From an uncultured Pelagibacteraceae bacterium (GTDB taxonomy: Bacteria; Pseudomonadota; Alphaproteobacteria; Pelagibacterales; AG-422-B15), in NCBI GenBank assembly GCA_902613805.1, contig CACMIV010000001.1:240001-304000 (forward strand): a DNA stretch of 64,000 nucleotides, in the 5' to 3' direction. Under the pieces are notes generated by a model. That model did not search any database. It was not told the origin of the DNA and was given only the letters and a program-made list of their open reading frames with translations. The position numbers and the translations under genes were made by a program. Of this stretch, positions 36,289-45,332 are shown piece after piece; the first letter of the stretch is position 1; the number at the start of each line of letters is the position of its first letter.

Positions 36289-37077
36289 ATGAAATTTGCA
36301 AAAATTATATTTATCATATTTGCCCTTTTTCCATTTTATCTCAGCGCGGAAACAGCTGAGGAACAGGGGCTCAGAATAGCTAAAGCGTCATATGAAAATG
36401 GCAGAGGCTTTACTGACATGGTGTCAGATCAATTGATGATACTTATTGACCCCAAAGGTAATGAAGTAACACGCGAAGTATCAAGTAAAACACTTGAGAA
36501 TTTAGATCCAAACGATGGTGATAAAAGCTTGACTTACTTTAAAACTCCCAAAGACGTAGAGGGCACAGTTATGCTGTCACATACACACATAAGTGACGAT
36601 GATGACCAATGGCTATATTTGCCTGCACTGGGTCGAGTGAAAAGAATTTCTTCAAGTAATAAATCAGGAGCATTTATGGGCAGTGAGGTGGCTTTTGAAG
36701 ATTTTTCGGGGACTGACTATAGAAAGTACGAATGGAAATTTCTTGGTGAAGAAATGGAAAATAATGAGACTTTTTATAAGTTAGAGTCTTATCCTAATTA
36801 TGAAAATTCAGGATATTCAAAAAGAATTTCACTTATTGATAATTTAAATCGAGCATACAAAGTAGACTTTTATGATAGAAAGGGTGAACTTTTAAAGACG
36901 CTGTATTTAGAGGATTATGTTTTGTACAAAGATAAAATTTGGATGGCAAATACTATGAAAGTAGAAAATATCCAAAACAAAAATATAACTATTTTTAAAT
37001 GGCTAAATAGAGAGTTAGATGTAGGCATCAATAAAAAAGATTTTGAGAAGTCTAGTATATTGCGACTAGCAGATTAG
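36289..37077 (+). CDS. LolA-like outer-membrane lipoprotein-sorting protein
   Basis: Periplasmic protein of the LolA-like family (PF17131 type) often encoded beside MMPL exporters. The 262-residue product has a signal peptide (about 1-20, ending SAETAEE), then VMLSHTHISDDDDQWLYLPALGRVKRISSSNKSGAFMGSE, a typical segment of this family, and beta strands through the C-terminus. It probably carries the exporter's hydrophobic substrate across the periplasm; that role is inferred from fold and context. Confidence 0.85.
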   Translation: MKFAKIIFIIFALFPFYLSAETAEEQGLRIAKASYENGRGFTDMVSDQLMILIDPKGNEVTREVSSKTLENLDPNDGDKSLTYFKTPKDVEGTVMLSHTHISDDDDQWLYLPALGRVKRISSSNKSGAFMGSEVAFEDFSGTDYRKYEWKFLGEEMENNETFYKLESYPNYENSGYSKRISLIDNLNRAYKVDFYDRKGELLKTLYLEDYVLYKDKIWMANTMKVENIQNKNITIFKWLNRELDVGINKKDFEKSSILRLAD

Positions 37078-37079
37078 CA

Positions 37080-38270
37080 GTGCTAAAAAAATATATTATT
37101 TCATTTCTTTTTGTATTTTTACAATATTTAGTGGCTTCACAAAATGCAGCAGCTATTGATTATAAAGCTTATGGATTTATTCAACCTGAGATAACCACGT
37201 TTTTTAATGGGGATGGAAGACACGATCAATCAAATTCTAATCAATCAATTTTTGTAAAAGGAACATTCATTACCTACTTAAATAATGGAGATCAAAAAAT
37301 TACAATTAACACTACTGGACGTATAGATGAGAAAGACAGTGAACGCAGTTATATTGACTTTCAAAAATTTAAGTATGAGCAATATTTTGATGACATAACT
37401 CTAAAAATTGGGAATGAACTAATTTTTTGGGGTGTAAACGAAAGTTTTAATATTGTTGATATAATCAATCAATCAAATTTAGCTGAAGATATTTCTGGAA
37501 CAAAAAAATTTGGGCAACAGATGATTTCATTAAATTATAATCATTCATATGGTAACTTTGATTTATTCATAATGCCATTTTTTAAGGAAAGGATTTTTCC
37601 AGGAAGAAATGGAAGACCCAGGCTAGCTCTCGAAGTTGATAAGAGCACAGTTGCCTATGAGTCTTCATCAAAGAAAAATAAAATTGACGCCGCTGTTCGT
37701 TATTCCACAGTTTACGATGATTACGATATTGGTATAGCTCATTTTTACGGAAATAACAGGTCTCCGGAGCTCAACGTAAATCCTTTGTCTCAAAAATTAG
37801 ATGCTTACTATCCTATTTTATCTCAAACTAGTTTAGATATTCAATCAACTAAAGGTGCATGGTTATACAAACTTGAGACACTTACTGCAAAAAATGGGGA
37901 AGAACGGCACTTTGGAATAGCAGGAGGGACAGAGTACACTATTTATGGTTTGAGAGAAACCACAAGTGATTTAGGAATTATAGTTGAATATACATTTGAT
38001 GACAGAAATGACTTTGCTTTCAATAATGAAGGAGTCTTAGCATTAAGATGGACAAAAAATGATATAAAATCAACAAGCCTACTAGCTGGTTTAGTCGCTG
38101 ATATGAGTGGAAGTTCAAATAGATTTTTCGCTGAATTTGAACAACGCATTAGAGATGATCTCAAAGTATTTATAGATATGAGTATCAACGGAGAGATTGA
38201 TGCTGATGATTTTACATATGCGTTTGAAGAGGACTCTCAGCTAACATTAAAAATTGCAAAATATTTTTAA
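37080..38270 (+). CDS. Outer-membrane beta-barrel protein (DUF1302-like)
   Basis: Likely outer-membrane partner of the preceding exporter and LolA-like protein. The 396-residue sequence has a signal peptide (about 1-24), then alternating hydrophobic/polar strands with Asn- and aromatic-rich turns and a final phenylalanine (KIAKYF), the usual barrel C-terminal signature. The segment LKIGNELIFWGVNESFNIVDIIN resembles the DUF1302 family. The start is GTG at 37080, three bases after the previous stop. It overlaps the convergent ligase gene end by 4 bp. Confidence 0.78.
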   Translation: MLKKYIISFLFVFLQYLVASQNAAAIDYKAYGFIQPEITTFFNGDGRHDQSNSNQSIFVKGTFITYLNNGDQKITINTTGRIDEKDSERSYIDFQKFKYEQYFDDITLKIGNELIFWGVNESFNIVDIINQSNLAEDISGTKKFGQQMISLNYNHSYGNFDLFIMPFFKERIFPGRNGRPRLALEVDKSTVAYESSSKKNKIDAAVRYSTVYDDYDIGIAHFYGNNRSPELNVNPLSQKLDAYYPILSQTSLDIQSTKGAWLYKLETLTAKNGEERHFGIAGGTEYTIYGLRETTSDLGIIVEYTFDDRNDFAFNNEGVLALRWTKNDIKSTSLLAGLVADMSGSSNRFFAEFEQRIRDDLKVFIDMSINGEIDADDFTYAFEEDSQLTLKIAKYF

Positions 38271-40063
38271 ATTCTAATATCTCTGCTATTAATTTTATTA
38301 AAAGACTCTTGATCTAAATTTAAATATTTTTTTTCATCTCCTGAAGCAAAATAAATTGGATCTTGAATTTTTGTTGGGTCATAACCATCTTTTACTAAAT
38401 CAGTTTTCTTATACTTGAACGTCCCAGTTTTTTCTATTTCTGGACTTATCCTAATAAATACTGGAACACTATAAGCTGGCAATTGCTCTGTCAGATATTC
38501 ATAAAGTTGCTCTAATTTAAATTCATCATTTACAACTAAGGAAGCCATTCCGGCTCTACCGTCTTGGTTGGGTACTTCAACTCCATAAACGTTGACTTCA
38601 TCAATACCTTTATACGCAGAGATGGCTTCACTTACTTCATTAGTTGAAACATTTTCTGATTTCCATCTAAAAGTATCACCTATACGGTCAACGAAATAGT
38701 AATATCCCTGCTTATCTTTTTTAAGTAGATCTCCAGAAGAGAACCATCGATCACCTTTTTCAAAGACATTCTCAAGAATTTTTTTCTTTGTTGCCTCTTT
38801 GTCTGTATAGCCTTCAAATTTACCCGTGAACTTATCATCATCAGGTATAAATCCAATCGCCTCACCGGCCTCACCATCTTCACATTCTATACAAAACCCA
38901 TTCTCATCTCTGATCACTACCTCATTTTCTACATCGAATTTAACTACTTTAGTTGGCAATACACTTTTTAAATATGGGGGTATTCTTCCGATTGAACCGA
39001 ACTTACTATCAACATTTGTTAGTGAAATATTTCCCTCTGAGGCCCCATAAAACTCAACAATCCTATCTATACCAAATCTTTCTTGAACAATCTTCCAAAC
39101 TTCAGGCCTGAGACCGTTACCATATATGCCCCTAATTTTATGCTTCGTTTCGTATTCACTTTTCTTTGTAGCAACTAAATAACGAAACAGTTCACCAATA
39201 TATGTAATTACTGTTACATCATGCTTAACGCAATCTTCCCAAAAACTAGCAGCAGAGAATTTCTTTCTCAATACTAGTGTGCCGCCAGTACAAAATGTCG
39301 AACCAACACCAACAACTCCACCAGTTGCATGATAGAGTGGTAAGACCATGTAAGTTTTATCAGTTGGTTTCATATCAAGTGAAAACATTTGCAGACCACA
39401 TCCAACTAAAAATTTTTGATGGCTGAAGTTCGCGGCTTTCGGCATGCCTGTAGTTCCACTTGTATAAATATAAAATAATGATTGGCTATTTGATAGTTCT
39501 TCTCTTAACGAAGATTTGGGTCTTACTTTACTGTTTTCAATTTGTGAGCCATCTAAAGTTTCATAACCTTGAACGTCCTGACCTGCTACGTAAACATCTA
39601 AATTACCGTCAATGTATTCTTGAGCTGATGCAAGATTTTCCATTAAATCAGAACTTATGATTAGACTTTTACTTTCCGATTTTTTAATGCAGTGAGCGAG
39701 CGATTTACTTTTTATGTTATTATTGAGACAAGCAACTGTAACGCCGATCTTCGCAAGCCCGAACCATGTAAATATATATTCAGGTTTATTTTCCATCAAA
39801 AGAGATATTACATCTCCCGTCTTATAACCTTTATTAATTGCCCAGTTTGCAAGCTGGTTCGCTTCAGCATCCATCTCACGATATGTGTATTTCTTGTCTT
39901 CAAACTCGATAGCAATATTGTCAGGAGTTTTATCAACTTGTTCCTCCATAATATCAGCTACAGTTGTATATTTTTTTTTGTCGAAACTTCTTGATCGTCC
40001 AACTAATTTAAAAAAAAACTTAAAATAACTAAATTCTCTTGAAACTGCACTTACAACACTCAT
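38267..40063 (-). CDS. Long-chain acyl-CoA synthetase, FATP-type
   Basis: AMP-forming ligase activating fatty acids to acyl-CoA. The 598 residues contain the P-loop FYIYTSGTTGMPKAA, the YGASEGNISLTN block, the GDLLKKDKQGYYYFVDRIGDTFRWKSENVSTNEV core and the C-terminal GTFKYKKTDLV segment with catalytic lysine. The overall pattern matches fatty-acid transport proteins rather than FadD. It faces the RND/LolA-like/barrel genes convergently, so a shared role in lipid uptake or recycling is possible but not proven. pabC follows on the same strand upstream. Confidence 0.9.
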   Translation of the reverse strand: MSVVSAVSREFSYFKFFFKLVGRSRSFDKKKYTTVADIMEEQVDKTPDNIAIEFEDKKYTYREMDAEANQLANWAINKGYKTGDVISLLMENKPEYIFTWFGLAKIGVTVACLNNNIKSKSLAHCIKKSESKSLIISSDLMENLASAQEYIDGNLDVYVAGQDVQGYETLDGSQIENSKVRPKSSLREELSNSQSLFYIYTSGTTGMPKAANFSHQKFLVGCGLQMFSLDMKPTDKTYMVLPLYHATGGVVGVGSTFCTGGTLVLRKKFSAASFWEDCVKHDVTVITYIGELFRYLVATKKSEYETKHKIRGIYGNGLRPEVWKIVQERFGIDRIVEFYGASEGNISLTNVDSKFGSIGRIPPYLKSVLPTKVVKFDVENEVVIRDENGFCIECEDGEAGEAIGFIPDDDKFTGKFEGYTDKEATKKKILENVFEKGDRWFSSGDLLKKDKQGYYYFVDRIGDTFRWKSENVSTNEVSEAISAYKGIDEVNVYGVEVPNQDGRAGMASLVVNDEFKLEQLYEYLTEQLPAYSVPVFIRISPEIEKTGTFKYKKTDLVKDGYDPTKIQDPIYFASGDEKKYLNLDQESFNKINSRDIRI

Positions 40064-40064
40064 T

Positions 40065-40886
40065 TTAAATACCTAATTTATTCAAATATTCCCTAATTTT
40101 TTCAGTTATTGGCCCGTTTTTAAAAGAACGGTTATTAATTTTACTAACTGGCCGCAAACCAATGCTATTTGTAAGAAATATTTCACTTATATTGGAAAGA
40201 TTATTCAATGATATGCTTCTAACTTCAACCTTTTTCTTTTCAATTAATAAACGCCTTACAGTGCCATCTAAGGCACCATCATTGATTGGAGGGGTAAAAA
40301 TTTTATTTTTTTTAACAAAATAAATATTTGAGCTTGAACAGCAGCAAATTTTGTCACATTCGTTAAGCATTAATGCATCGTCATAGCCATTTTTCTGCGC
40401 AATGAGTTTTGATTGGATATTCTCAAAATAATTGTTTGTTTTATTTCTAGATAACAAAGAATTTGAGAGTCTTTTGATTTTTGAAACTTTAAGTTTCACT
40501 GGCTTTATGGTTGTATGATTACTGGTCAATTTGGAAATAGTAATAAGAAAATTTGACTTTTGATTGTTTTCAATATCTAACCCTCTTCTCTTTGCATACC
40601 CTCTGGTCAATGTATATCTTATTGAAAGTTTGCTATTTAAAAGATTATTTTTTTTTATTAATTTTAAAATTATATTTTGCAAATTCTTCTTTGATAACTT
40701 GAAATTAAAATAATTATTTCTCATTGATTTATTAAATCGAGCAAAATGAAAATCAAATAAAATTATTTTGTTTTTATTATATAATAAAGTATCAAAAATA
40801 CTGTCTCCTAAAAGTAAGCCGCGGTCTTTTATGTTAATAGTTGCTTTTTCTTCATCTATAAATTTATTATTGAGATAAACTTTCAT
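40065..40886 (-). CDS. pabC: Aminodeoxychorismate lyase (class IV PLP enzyme)
   Basis: Forms p-aminobenzoate from aminodeoxychorismate for folate synthesis. The 273 residues show the class-IV fold with YLNNKFIDEEKATINIKDRGLLLGDSIFDTLL at the start and the PLP-lysine region RNKTNNYFENIQSKLIAQ. It starts within the stop of pabB (shared base, TAATG), so pabB-pabC are coupled. A branched-chain aminotransferase of the same fold is the alternative, but the pabB partner favours PabC. Confidence 0.88.
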   Translation of the reverse strand: MKVYLNNKFIDEEKATINIKDRGLLLGDSIFDTLLYNKNKIILFDFHFARFNKSMRNNYFNFKLSKKNLQNIILKLIKKNNLLNSKLSIRYTLTRGYAKRRGLDIENNQKSNFLITISKLTSNHTTIKPVKLKVSKIKRLSNSLLSRNKTNNYFENIQSKLIAQKNGYDDALMLNECDKICCCSSSNIYFVKKNKIFTPPINDGALDGTVRRLLIEKKKVEVRSISLNNLSNISEIFLTNSIGLRPVSKINNRSFKNGPITEKIREYLNKLGI

Positions 40887-42295
40887 TATATTTGTTTGTT
40901 CTTAGACATAAACTTATTCAATGATTTTTTATTAATCTGTAATAAATTCTCAACTTTTTTATTCAATTCATGATATTCATTTAAAGGTTTTGAGTCTGCT
41001 ACGATCCCTCCCCCAGAATTTAGAAATACTTTTTCATTATTGACAGTAATGGTTCTGATTGGGATATTAAAATCTGCATAACCACTAAATGAGATGAAAC
41101 CTATAGCTCCACAATAAACCCCTCTTTTGAAAGTTTCTAATTCTGAAATAATTTGCATTGCTCTTACTTTTGGTGCCCCAGTTACGGATCCTCCAGGCAT
41201 ACAGTGTTTTATAACATCAAATATATTCATACCTTTAGATAACGTACCCTCAATATCAGAAACAAGATGGTGAACATTGTTATAGGTTTCTAGTTCAGCC
41301 AAACGAGAAACTTTTACCGTTCCAGGTTTACAGACTTCAGAAATGTCATTTCTCAAAACGTCAACAATCATTAAATTTTCAGCATTATCCTTCTTACTTG
41401 AAGATAATTGTTCTTTTAATTTTGCATCTTCGAATTCACTCTCACCCCTTTCAATTGTACCTTTTATTGGCGAAACCATAATTTTGTTATTCTCTAATTT
41501 TAGAAATCTTTCAGGTGAATAAGAAAATATATTAAAATCCTCACTTCTAATTAAGCATGAAAAAGGTGTCTCTGTATTTTTTCGATAATGCAAATAGTAC
41601 CGAACGACATCATAGTCCTTTGGAATCTTAGATAAAAAACGTTGAGTGAAGTTAGCTTGGAATATGTCACCATTTTTTATGTAATTTAGTATTTTATTAA
41701 TTTTTGAAATATATTTTCTTTTACCAAAATCTTTTTTCCACTGAAAACCAAGTAGTTTGTTAATTGGATTATTTATCCGCGGCACCGAGTACAAGTTTTT
41801 TGCATTTTGTAATCGAATTTGATGTGATAACTCAATTTTAAATTCTTTATCTAAATTAATTGAAAAAAGATAAGCTCTTTTCAATTTGTTATCGAAAGCA
41901 ATCACTATATCGAAGAGACCAAAAAATAAATTTGGCAATATTTTTTCTAATGGATTTGCACTTTCAATCTTTTCCTTTGCAAGGCCTGCTTCATAAGAAA
42001 CATAGCCTGCTAAACCACACTGAAACTTTGGTAATGATTTAATTTTTTTTGATTTAAAACTTGATATTAATTTATTTATTCTTGCAAATTTTTTTGAATT
42101 TAAATAATTTTTGCTTGCATTGAACTTTATGGTGTAGATAGGATCAAATGCAATATAGGAATACCGATTATTTTCAGATATCGTTTTATTTGCACTATCT
42201 AAAAAAATTAAATTTCTTTTATCTTGAAATCTTATTAATACTTCTTCCGGATTAATGTAATCAAGTTTATTTATCTTTATCTTTTTTTTTCTCAT
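40886..42295 (-). CDS. pabB: Aminodeoxychorismate synthase component I
   Basis: Makes aminodeoxychorismate from chorismate and ammonia. The 469-residue chorismate-binding enzyme has the PIKGT motif (VSPIKGTIERG), where the lysine marks ADC synthase and distinguishes it from TrpE (PIAGT), and PGGSVTGAPKVRAM and GAIGFISFSG. ATG at 42295 is used; a longer frame from 42346 would run through the tRNA-Leu gene and is rejected. pabC overlaps by one base. pabA, the glutaminase subunit, is not in the window. Confidence 0.93.
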   Translation of the reverse strand: MRKKKIKINKLDYINPEEVLIRFQDKRNLIFLDSANKTISENNRYSYIAFDPIYTIKFNASKNYLNSKKFARINKLISSFKSKKIKSLPKFQCGLAGYVSYEAGLAKEKIESANPLEKILPNLFFGLFDIVIAFDNKLKRAYLFSINLDKEFKIELSHQIRLQNAKNLYSVPRINNPINKLLGFQWKKDFGKRKYISKINKILNYIKNGDIFQANFTQRFLSKIPKDYDVVRYYLHYRKNTETPFSCLIRSEDFNIFSYSPERFLKLENNKIMVSPIKGTIERGESEFEDAKLKEQLSSSKKDNAENLMIVDVLRNDISEVCKPGTVKVSRLAELETYNNVHHLVSDIEGTLSKGMNIFDVIKHCMPGGSVTGAPKVRAMQIISELETFKRGVYCGAIGFISFSGYADFNIPIRTITVNNEKVFLNSGGGIVADSKPLNEYHELNKKVENLLQINKKSLNKFMSKNKQI

Positions 42296-42304
42296 ATAAA
42301 ATAC

Positions 42305-42389
42305 TGGTAGGGATATCCGGAGTCGAACCGGAACGCCCGAAGGCACCAGATTTTGAGTCTGGCGCGTCTACCAATTCCGCCATATCCCC
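42305..42389 (-). tRNA. tRNA-Leu (anticodon CAA)
   Basis: Minus-strand cloverleaf: acceptor GGGGATA (42389-42383) pairs TATCCCT with one G-T pair, anticodon stem CCAGA/TCTGG around loop CTCAAAA gives anticodon CAA (reads UUG). A long variable arm (TGCCTTCGGGCG) is typical of tRNA-Leu. CCA (42307-42305) is encoded. It lies 9 bp upstream of pabB. Confidence 0.95.
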
Positions 42390-42445
42390 ATTCTTAAAGA
42401 CTTATTATACTTTACTTATATTCGTCATAAAGGCTTAGTAGAATT

Positions 42446-43075
42446 ATGTATGCAAATATATATATTAGCAATGGTATGTTAATCTCAATTTATCATAACT
42501 TAAAAGCGTATTTTGTCTCACTTGGTGAGCGTTTTATAAAAACTAAGTTCGCTTATCCGTTTATCTTTTTGATGGGATTAATTGAAGCAATTATTTTTCC
42601 ATTCCCTCAAGAAATATTCATGGTTCCAATGATGGCATTAGACAAAAAGAAAATATTTAAAATTGCTGGACTCTCAGTTCTTGGCTCAATCACTGGAGCG
42701 ATAATTGCATATTTTATTGGTGTATACTTCTTCAATAGTGTGGGAAATTTTATTCTTCAGAATTTAAATTTGGTTGAGTCATTTAACTCATTTGTTAATG
42801 ACATAGATAATTATGGTTTCCTTTACGTTTTCATAGGTGGTTTTACTCCTATTCCTTTTAAAATTGTTACACTGACAAGTGGTTTTTTAGGTATTAATTT
42901 TTTTATTTTCTTAGTTGCAAGTGTGGTCTCAAGATCAGTGAGATTTTTTCTTATAGGCTATTTAATCTATCGATTTGGAAGCATTGCACTTGAATCATTT
43001 GAAAAAAGAATAAATTTATATTCATTTATTCTTATAACTTTAGTGATTTTAGGCATTTTATATATTACATACTAG
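42446..43075 (+). CDS. VTT-domain membrane protein (YqaA/DedA-like)
   Basis: Integral membrane protein of the SNARE-associated/VTT family, 209 residues. It has several hydrophobic segments and the family motif E-A-x-(I/F)-F-P-x-P, visible as IEAIIFPFPQE at about residues 46-56, and the G-G-F-T-P-x-P-(F/Y)-K block (GGFTPIPFKIVTL) about 130. Members have been tied to undecaprenyl-phosphate recycling or membrane homeostasis. dsbB follows 4 bp later, forming an operon with coq7. Confidence 0.86.
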   Translation: MYANIYISNGMLISIYHNLKAYFVSLGERFIKTKFAYPFIFLMGLIEAIIFPFPQEIFMVPMMALDKKKIFKIAGLSVLGSITGAIIAYFIGVYFFNSVGNFILQNLNLVESFNSFVNDIDNYGFLYVFIGGFTPIPFKIVTLTSGFLGINFFIFLVASVVSRSVRFFLIGYLIYRFGSIALESFEKRINLYSFILITLVILGILYITY

Positions 43076-43079
43076 AATT

Positions 43080-43559
43080 ATGAATCTTATTAACATCAAC
43101 TTTATTATCTCAGCATTAGTAATAATTGCAGTATTCGTACTGCAATACGTATTTAATATGGCTCCTTGTGACATGTGTCTCGTTGAAAGGTATCCTTACT
43201 ATTTATTAATTATAATAGGTCTGGCATCAATTATTTTTAAATTTGAAAAAAGAGCAACAATTAAAAGGATCGCAAACTATGCTTCAATTCTGATTTTACT
43301 ATTTGGATTTTTGTATACCTTAAGACATGTATTGGTCGAAAGAGGCTTGGTTAGTTTAAATTCAGGATGTACCTCTAATTTGTCTGATTTATCTGACAAG
43401 TCTAAACTTTTAGAAAGTCTTAATCAAACTCCATTGATTAGATGTGACGAACCTACTTATTTATTTAATTTTATTTCGGTAGCTGAGGCAAACTTGATTA
43501 TGACATTTTTACTATTATCTATAACTTTATATTTTGTATTTTTGAAAAATGAACGTTAA
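43080..43559 (+). CDS. dsbB: Disulfide bond formation protein B
   Basis: Inner-membrane protein passing electrons from DsbA to quinone. The 159-residue product has four TM segments, the first periplasmic cysteine pair in CDMC (about 31-34), and a second cysteine pair, GCTS and IRCDEPTY, in the second loop. It is followed by coq7 (11 bp overlap), which makes the ubiquinone that DsbB uses. dsbA is not in the window. Confidence 0.9.
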   Translation: MNLININFIISALVIIAVFVLQYVFNMAPCDMCLVERYPYYLLIIIGLASIIFKFEKRATIKRIANYASILILLFGFLYTLRHVLVERGLVSLNSGCTSNLSDLSDKSKLLESLNQTPLIRCDEPTYLFNFISVAEANLIMTFLLLSITLYFVFLKNER

Positions 43560-44076
43560 AGAAAAAATTTTAAAAAAGATTATTAGAGTTGATCAGGCAG
43601 GTGAGCTTGGTGCTCAGCAAATATATCAGGGCCAGAAAATGATATTCAAACTTCAAAAAAATAAGAAAGATTTTGACCAAATATCGAAAATGGCTAAAGA
43701 TGAAGAGGAACATTTATATTTTTTTGACAATATCGCCAAAGAAAAAAAGATCAGACCCACAAAACTGAAAGGCCTATTTGGTATTGGTGCTTACGCAATG
43801 GGTGTAGGTACAGCCCTCATGGGCCCCAAAGCAGCCTATGTGTGCACTGAGGCAGTGGAAGAAATTATTGAAAAACATTATCAAAAACAAATTGATCAAT
43901 TAGAGGAAGTGGACGAAGAATTAAGAAAAAAATTAGTAAAATTTCGCGATGATGAAGTTGAACATAAAAATACTGCTATTGATGAAGGGTCGCGAGAAGC
44001 CTTTGGTTATTCTGTTTTAAGAAAAACAATCAATGAAACAACAAAAGCTGCTATTTTTTTGGCTGAGAGAATTTAA
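43549..44076 (+). CDS. coq7: Demethoxyubiquinone hydroxylase
   Basis: Di-iron monooxygenase for the last hydroxylation in ubiquinone synthesis. The 175 residues carry the ferritin-like ligand set: EEEHLYFF, TEAVEEIIEKHY and DDEVEHKN with the repeated E-x-x-H pattern. Coq7-type rather than UbiF flavin-type. It follows dsbB with 11 bp overlap and abuts the HNH gene on the other strand. Confidence 0.94.
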   Translation: MNVKEKILKKIIRVDQAGELGAQQIYQGQKMIFKLQKNKKDFDQISKMAKDEEEHLYFFDNIAKEKKIRPTKLKGLFGIGAYAMGVGTALMGPKAAYVCTEAVEEIIEKHYQKQIDQLEEVDEELRKKLVKFRDDEVEHKNTAIDEGSREAFGYSVLRKTINETTKAAIFLAERI

Positions 44077-44634
44077 TTATCTTTCTAGTTGAATATCCCA
44101 ATATAAGAAATCCATCCAGCTTTCATGCAAAAAGTTAGGAGGAAAAGATCGGCCACATTTATCTAAATCAGCCATTGTAGGTACTTTTGGAATATTGAGA
44201 GGCTTCATACCCGAGTTTTTCAAAAGTTTTCCTCCCTTTTTTACGTTACAACTTGAACATGCTGTTACAATATTTTCCCAAGTTGTTTCACCGCCGTGTG
44301 ATCTAGGTATAAGATGATCAAATGTTAAATCTTTCTTTGAACCACAATATTGACAACTAAACTTGTCACGCAAAAAAACGTTAAATCTTGAGAATATTGG
44401 ATTTCTATTTGGCTTGATGTACGTTTTTAGACTAATAACGCTTGGCAAATACATTTGAAAACTTGGACTTCTAATTTCTCTTTCATAGTTTGATACAATA
44501 TTTACCCTTCCAAGAACAACAGCTTTTACACTATCCTGCCAGCACCAGAGAGAAAGCGGATAATGGCTAAGAGGCCTGAAATCTGAATTTAGAACCAAAG
44601 CTGGACATTTTTCTAAAGGGACTGCAATACTCAT
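44077..44634 (-). CDS. HNH endonuclease family protein
   Basis: A 185-residue protein with an HNH nuclease core: CQYCGSKKDLTFDHLIPRSHGG, then WENIVTACSSCNVKKGG, giving two CxxC zinc ligands around the DH catalytic residues. The N-terminal half (VPLEKCPALVLNSDFRPLSHYPLSLWCWQDSVKAVV) matches a widespread bacterial family with no defined role, not a restriction or phage enzyme by sequence. It stands alone, convergent with coq7. Function is unassigned. Confidence 0.88.
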   Translation of the reverse strand: MSIAVPLEKCPALVLNSDFRPLSHYPLSLWCWQDSVKAVVLGRVNIVSNYEREIRSPSFQMYLPSVISLKTYIKPNRNPIFSRFNVFLRDKFSCQYCGSKKDLTFDHLIPRSHGGETTWENIVTACSSCNVKKGGKLLKNSGMKPLNIPKVPTMADLDKCGRSFPPNFLHESWMDFLYWDIQLER

Positions 44635-44678
44635 TATTAATTAATATATGCAATTGTATAAATATTTCAAAAAATATT

Positions 44679-45332
44679 TTAATTTGAGAACTTTTCGACT
44701 AAGAATTTAATAGCTATATCTAATCCGTCTTGAGCAATTGAATGCTGAGTGTTTGTAGAAATATGAGCCTTAACATCTATACTCAATTGTGATAATTTTT
44801 TTTCAGCTTCAATAGTTTCTTGATAAGGAACCATAGGGTCCATATCTCCATGAATTAGATAAATTGGAGGTTTTGACTTTAATTCATTTTTAAGAAGTTC
44901 TGGAGCAATTAACCTTCCTGAAAACCCAACAATTGCTCTCATTGAATTTTCTCTTCTAAGGCCGACATGTAAACTCATCATTGTGCCTTGACTGAAGCCA
45001 ACGAGCGCCAAATTATCATCACTTAACTCATAATTCTTAAGTTGTTCATCAATATAACCATTAAGTGTATCAGCTGCATTTAACACACCTTTCCAAATAG
45101 TTGCAGGATCACCCGATTGAAAATCAAACCATTGATATCCCATTGGGTTTAATCCACATTTTTCAGGTGCATTAGGTGATAAAAAAACTGCATCGGGCAT
45201 TTGAGGCTGAATATAATTAGCAAGGCCAATCAGATCATTGCCATCTGCGCCGTATCCATGACAAAATATTACAAGTTTTGATGGCTTTGAAGAGTCTTGG
45301 GGTTCTAAAACTGGTCCACTTAAGATTGGCAT
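44679..45332 (-). CDS. Phospholipase/carboxylesterase (alpha/beta hydrolase)
   Basis: A 217-residue alpha/beta hydrolase of the YpfH/carboxylesterase group. The nucleophile serine is in GFSQGTMMSLHVGL, the acid in HGDMDPMVPYQE and the histidine in TQHSIAQDGL. The oxyanion HGYGADGNDLI motif is near the N-terminus. Its start shares one base with the stop of ecm (TAATG), so it is co-transcribed with that enzyme. A CoA-ester or lipid substrate is possible; unverified. Confidence 0.86.
   Translation of the reverse strand: MPILSGPVLEPQDSSKPSKLVIFCHGYGADGNDLIGLANYIQPQMPDAVFLSPNAPEKCGLNPMGYQWFDFQSGDPATIWKGVLNAADTLNGYIDEQLKNYELSDDNLALVGFSQGTMMSLHVGLRRENSMRAIVGFSGRLIAPELLKNELKSKPPIYLIHGDMDPMVPYQETIEAEKKLSQLSIDVKAHISTNTQHSIAQDGLDIAIKFLVEKFSN

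Noticed and set aside
42296-42346. Extension of pabB upstream of 42295 (an extra 17 codons)
   Set aside because: It would run through the tRNA-Leu gene at 42305-42389; the ATG at 42295 gives a normal PabB start.
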